DNA of 64,000 bases from assembly GCA_014529385.2 (NCBI GenBank), contig CM043948.1, positions 77,114,291 to 77,178,290 of the forward strand, in the 5' to 3' direction. Source of the DNA: Adiantum capillus-veneris (lineage: Eukaryota; Streptophyta; Polypodiopsida; Polypodiales; Pteridaceae). Position 1 is the stretch's first letter; every line of letters begins with the position of its first letter. Under the pieces are notes generated by a model. It ran no database searches, had not been told where the DNA came from, and saw only the letters and a program-made list of their open reading frames with translations. The position numbers and the translations under genes are program-made. Positions 62,935-64,000 of this stretch are shown one piece after another.

Positions 62935-64000
62935 CTAATCTAGAAAGAGTGAGGCCGAAGCAACTCGAAGCTCCGAGCGCAAGAGGATGAAACGTGACTC
63001 GTTGAGGCCTTTGGTCAAAATGTCTACAATCATCTGGTCACTTGGACAGTGTTCAACCATAATGGTTCCTTTGCGTACTTCATACCTGACATAATGATAA
63101 TGGACAGCAATGTGCTTTGACTTATTATGTTGAACATAGTCTTTTGCAAGACTAATAGCACTTTGGTTGTCACACCGCAAGGGTATGCTAGAAAGAGGAG
63201 AGTGACCAATATCAACCAGCATTTGTCGAAGCCAAATCAACTCACGAGTTGCAAGTGATGCCACAACATATTCTGACTCAGTCGTAGAAATTGCAACACA
63301 ACGTTGTTTCATGCTGATCCAAGAAACAAGACAACCATTTATAAAGAAGCAATTTCCACTAGTAGATCGTATAGATAAATGTGAGCTTGCCCAGTCTACA
63401 TCTGTGTAACCCAAAAGAGAAAGAGATTGCATAGAGTCCGATGTGAGTTGTCATCGATAGACTAAACCAAAACATGTAGTGCCTTTCAAGTATTTCAATA
63501 CACGCTTTGTAGCACACTAATGCTTAAGAGAAGGACATGCAAGATGTTGTCCAAGATAATTAGCAGCAAACAAAATACCAGGACGAGTGTTCATGCCAAC
63601 AAACTGAAGACATCCAATCAAGTTAGCATAAGGTTGATTTGTGACAAGTTGACCGCCATTGTCAGAAGTGTTCTTCGTAGAGCTCGCAAGACAAGGTGTG
63701 TTGGCTGAATGTGCGGATTCCATACCAAATTTTTGAATAGTATCTGCAATAAACTTTGACTGTCGAAGGAATAAAATACCTTTTGTACGGTTCCGTTGGA
63801 TTTGAATTCCAAGACACGAGTGAATCTCTCCAAGATCCTCCATATCAAATGTAGAAGACAATAACTTTTTCACTTGCTGAAGAAATTCCAAATCATTGGA
63901 AACAAGGATGGTATCATCCACATAAAGAGCAAGAATCACAAAACTGCTACCTTGGCGTTTTATGTATAAGTTTGGGTCTGACGAGCAAGAGATGAATCCT
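62935..64000 (-). pseudogene. Copia-2 Pol C-terminus: RT end and RNase H
   Basis: One continuous minus-strand frame enters from the right edge. RT has LYVDDTILVSNDLEFLQQVK with the YVDD catalytic box, then DLGEIHSCLGIQI. RNase H has GYTDVDWASSHLSIRSTSGN, TESEYVVASLATRELIWLRQ and CDNQSAISLAKD, so its catalytic acids are kept, and it ends at 62935. Two in-frame stops interrupt it: TAG 63517-63519, at the place of the conserved Trp in the HW motif before the R-L-KYLKGT helix, and TGA 63451-63453. There is no frameshift. It belongs to the element whose 3' LTR hosts copia-1. Confidence 0.88.

Larger units (their letters stand above)
39735..64000 (-). mobile_element. Copia element 2 (minus), split by copia-1, runs off right edge
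   Basis: On the minus strand, pol (RT and RNase H) enters from the right edge and ends at 62935. A 3' untranslated part, a purine-rich tract (62687-62698) and a short LTR starting TGTTGGAACC at 62686 follow. The LTR is interrupted at 62603/39782 by copia-1 and appears to end at 39735. The LTR span is inferred from TG/CA ends and the PPT only, because the 5' LTR is outside the window. Confidence 0.55.

Overview
This window is land-plant nuclear DNA made almost entirely of nested LTR retrotransposons and their debris. The plant assignment rests on LTRs with TG...CA ends, an initiator-tRNA-Met type primer site (TGGTATCAGAGC), a chromodomain gypsy integrase, plant-type copia and gypsy polyproteins, and abundant (GA)n and (TG)n tracts. 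The style of the gypsy proteins makes me favour a large-genome fern or other seed-free plant, but that is an impression from memory, not a proof. No intact host gene is recognisable. Coordinates given for element edges come from matched LTRs, target-site duplications (TSDs), primer-binding sites (PBS) and polypurine tracts (PPT) read directly in the sequence.

Layout. 1-2160: decayed gypsy pol on the + strand. 2161-5689: noncoding debris with a possible minus-strand primer site. 5690-12643: three diverged copies of a long unit (about 2.4 kb period between the last two) around unrelated filler that includes a 123-bp (TG)n tract. 12649-15445: chromodomain gypsy copy A (minus), carrying a solo copia LTR with a perfect TSD. 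15446-18812: noncoding, with a short-motif array and a perfect hairpin. 18813-25771: a gag-only (non-autonomous) LTR element with LTRs over 2.2 kb. 25964-27303, 28975-30286 and 34571-35264: three copies of a TIR element flanked by TTAA. Copy 2 sits inside gypsy copy B (28832-32728), and the empty site can be inferred. A degenerate tRNA-Phe lies at 27585-27657.

The right third is a set of nested insertions. A chromovirus-type LTR (39066-39734) is abutted by copia-2, whose 3' LTR was split by copia-1 (39787-62598; 188-bp LTRs, TSD CTCCC). Copia-1 was in turn split by a 19,051-bp gypsy element (43049-62099; 938-bp LTRs, TSD GCAAG). Copia-2 pol continues past the right edge.

The 19-kb gypsy element is the most interesting object. 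On the minus strand it has a long leader, gag with an unknown N-terminal region, a double variant zinc-knuckle ORF, a 1783-residue pol with two integrase zinc-binding modules, an overlapping ORF with a second retropepsin-like domain and seven Trp/basic motifs, a 2.8-kb noncoding spacer, and two further in-frame ORFs (one a long coiled coil). Nine near-identical copies of a 24-bp perfect palindrome lie only in its two noncoding regions, four in the leader and five in the spacer, with matching spacing. The surrounding sequence has drifted while the palindrome has not, which suggests a working cis-element.
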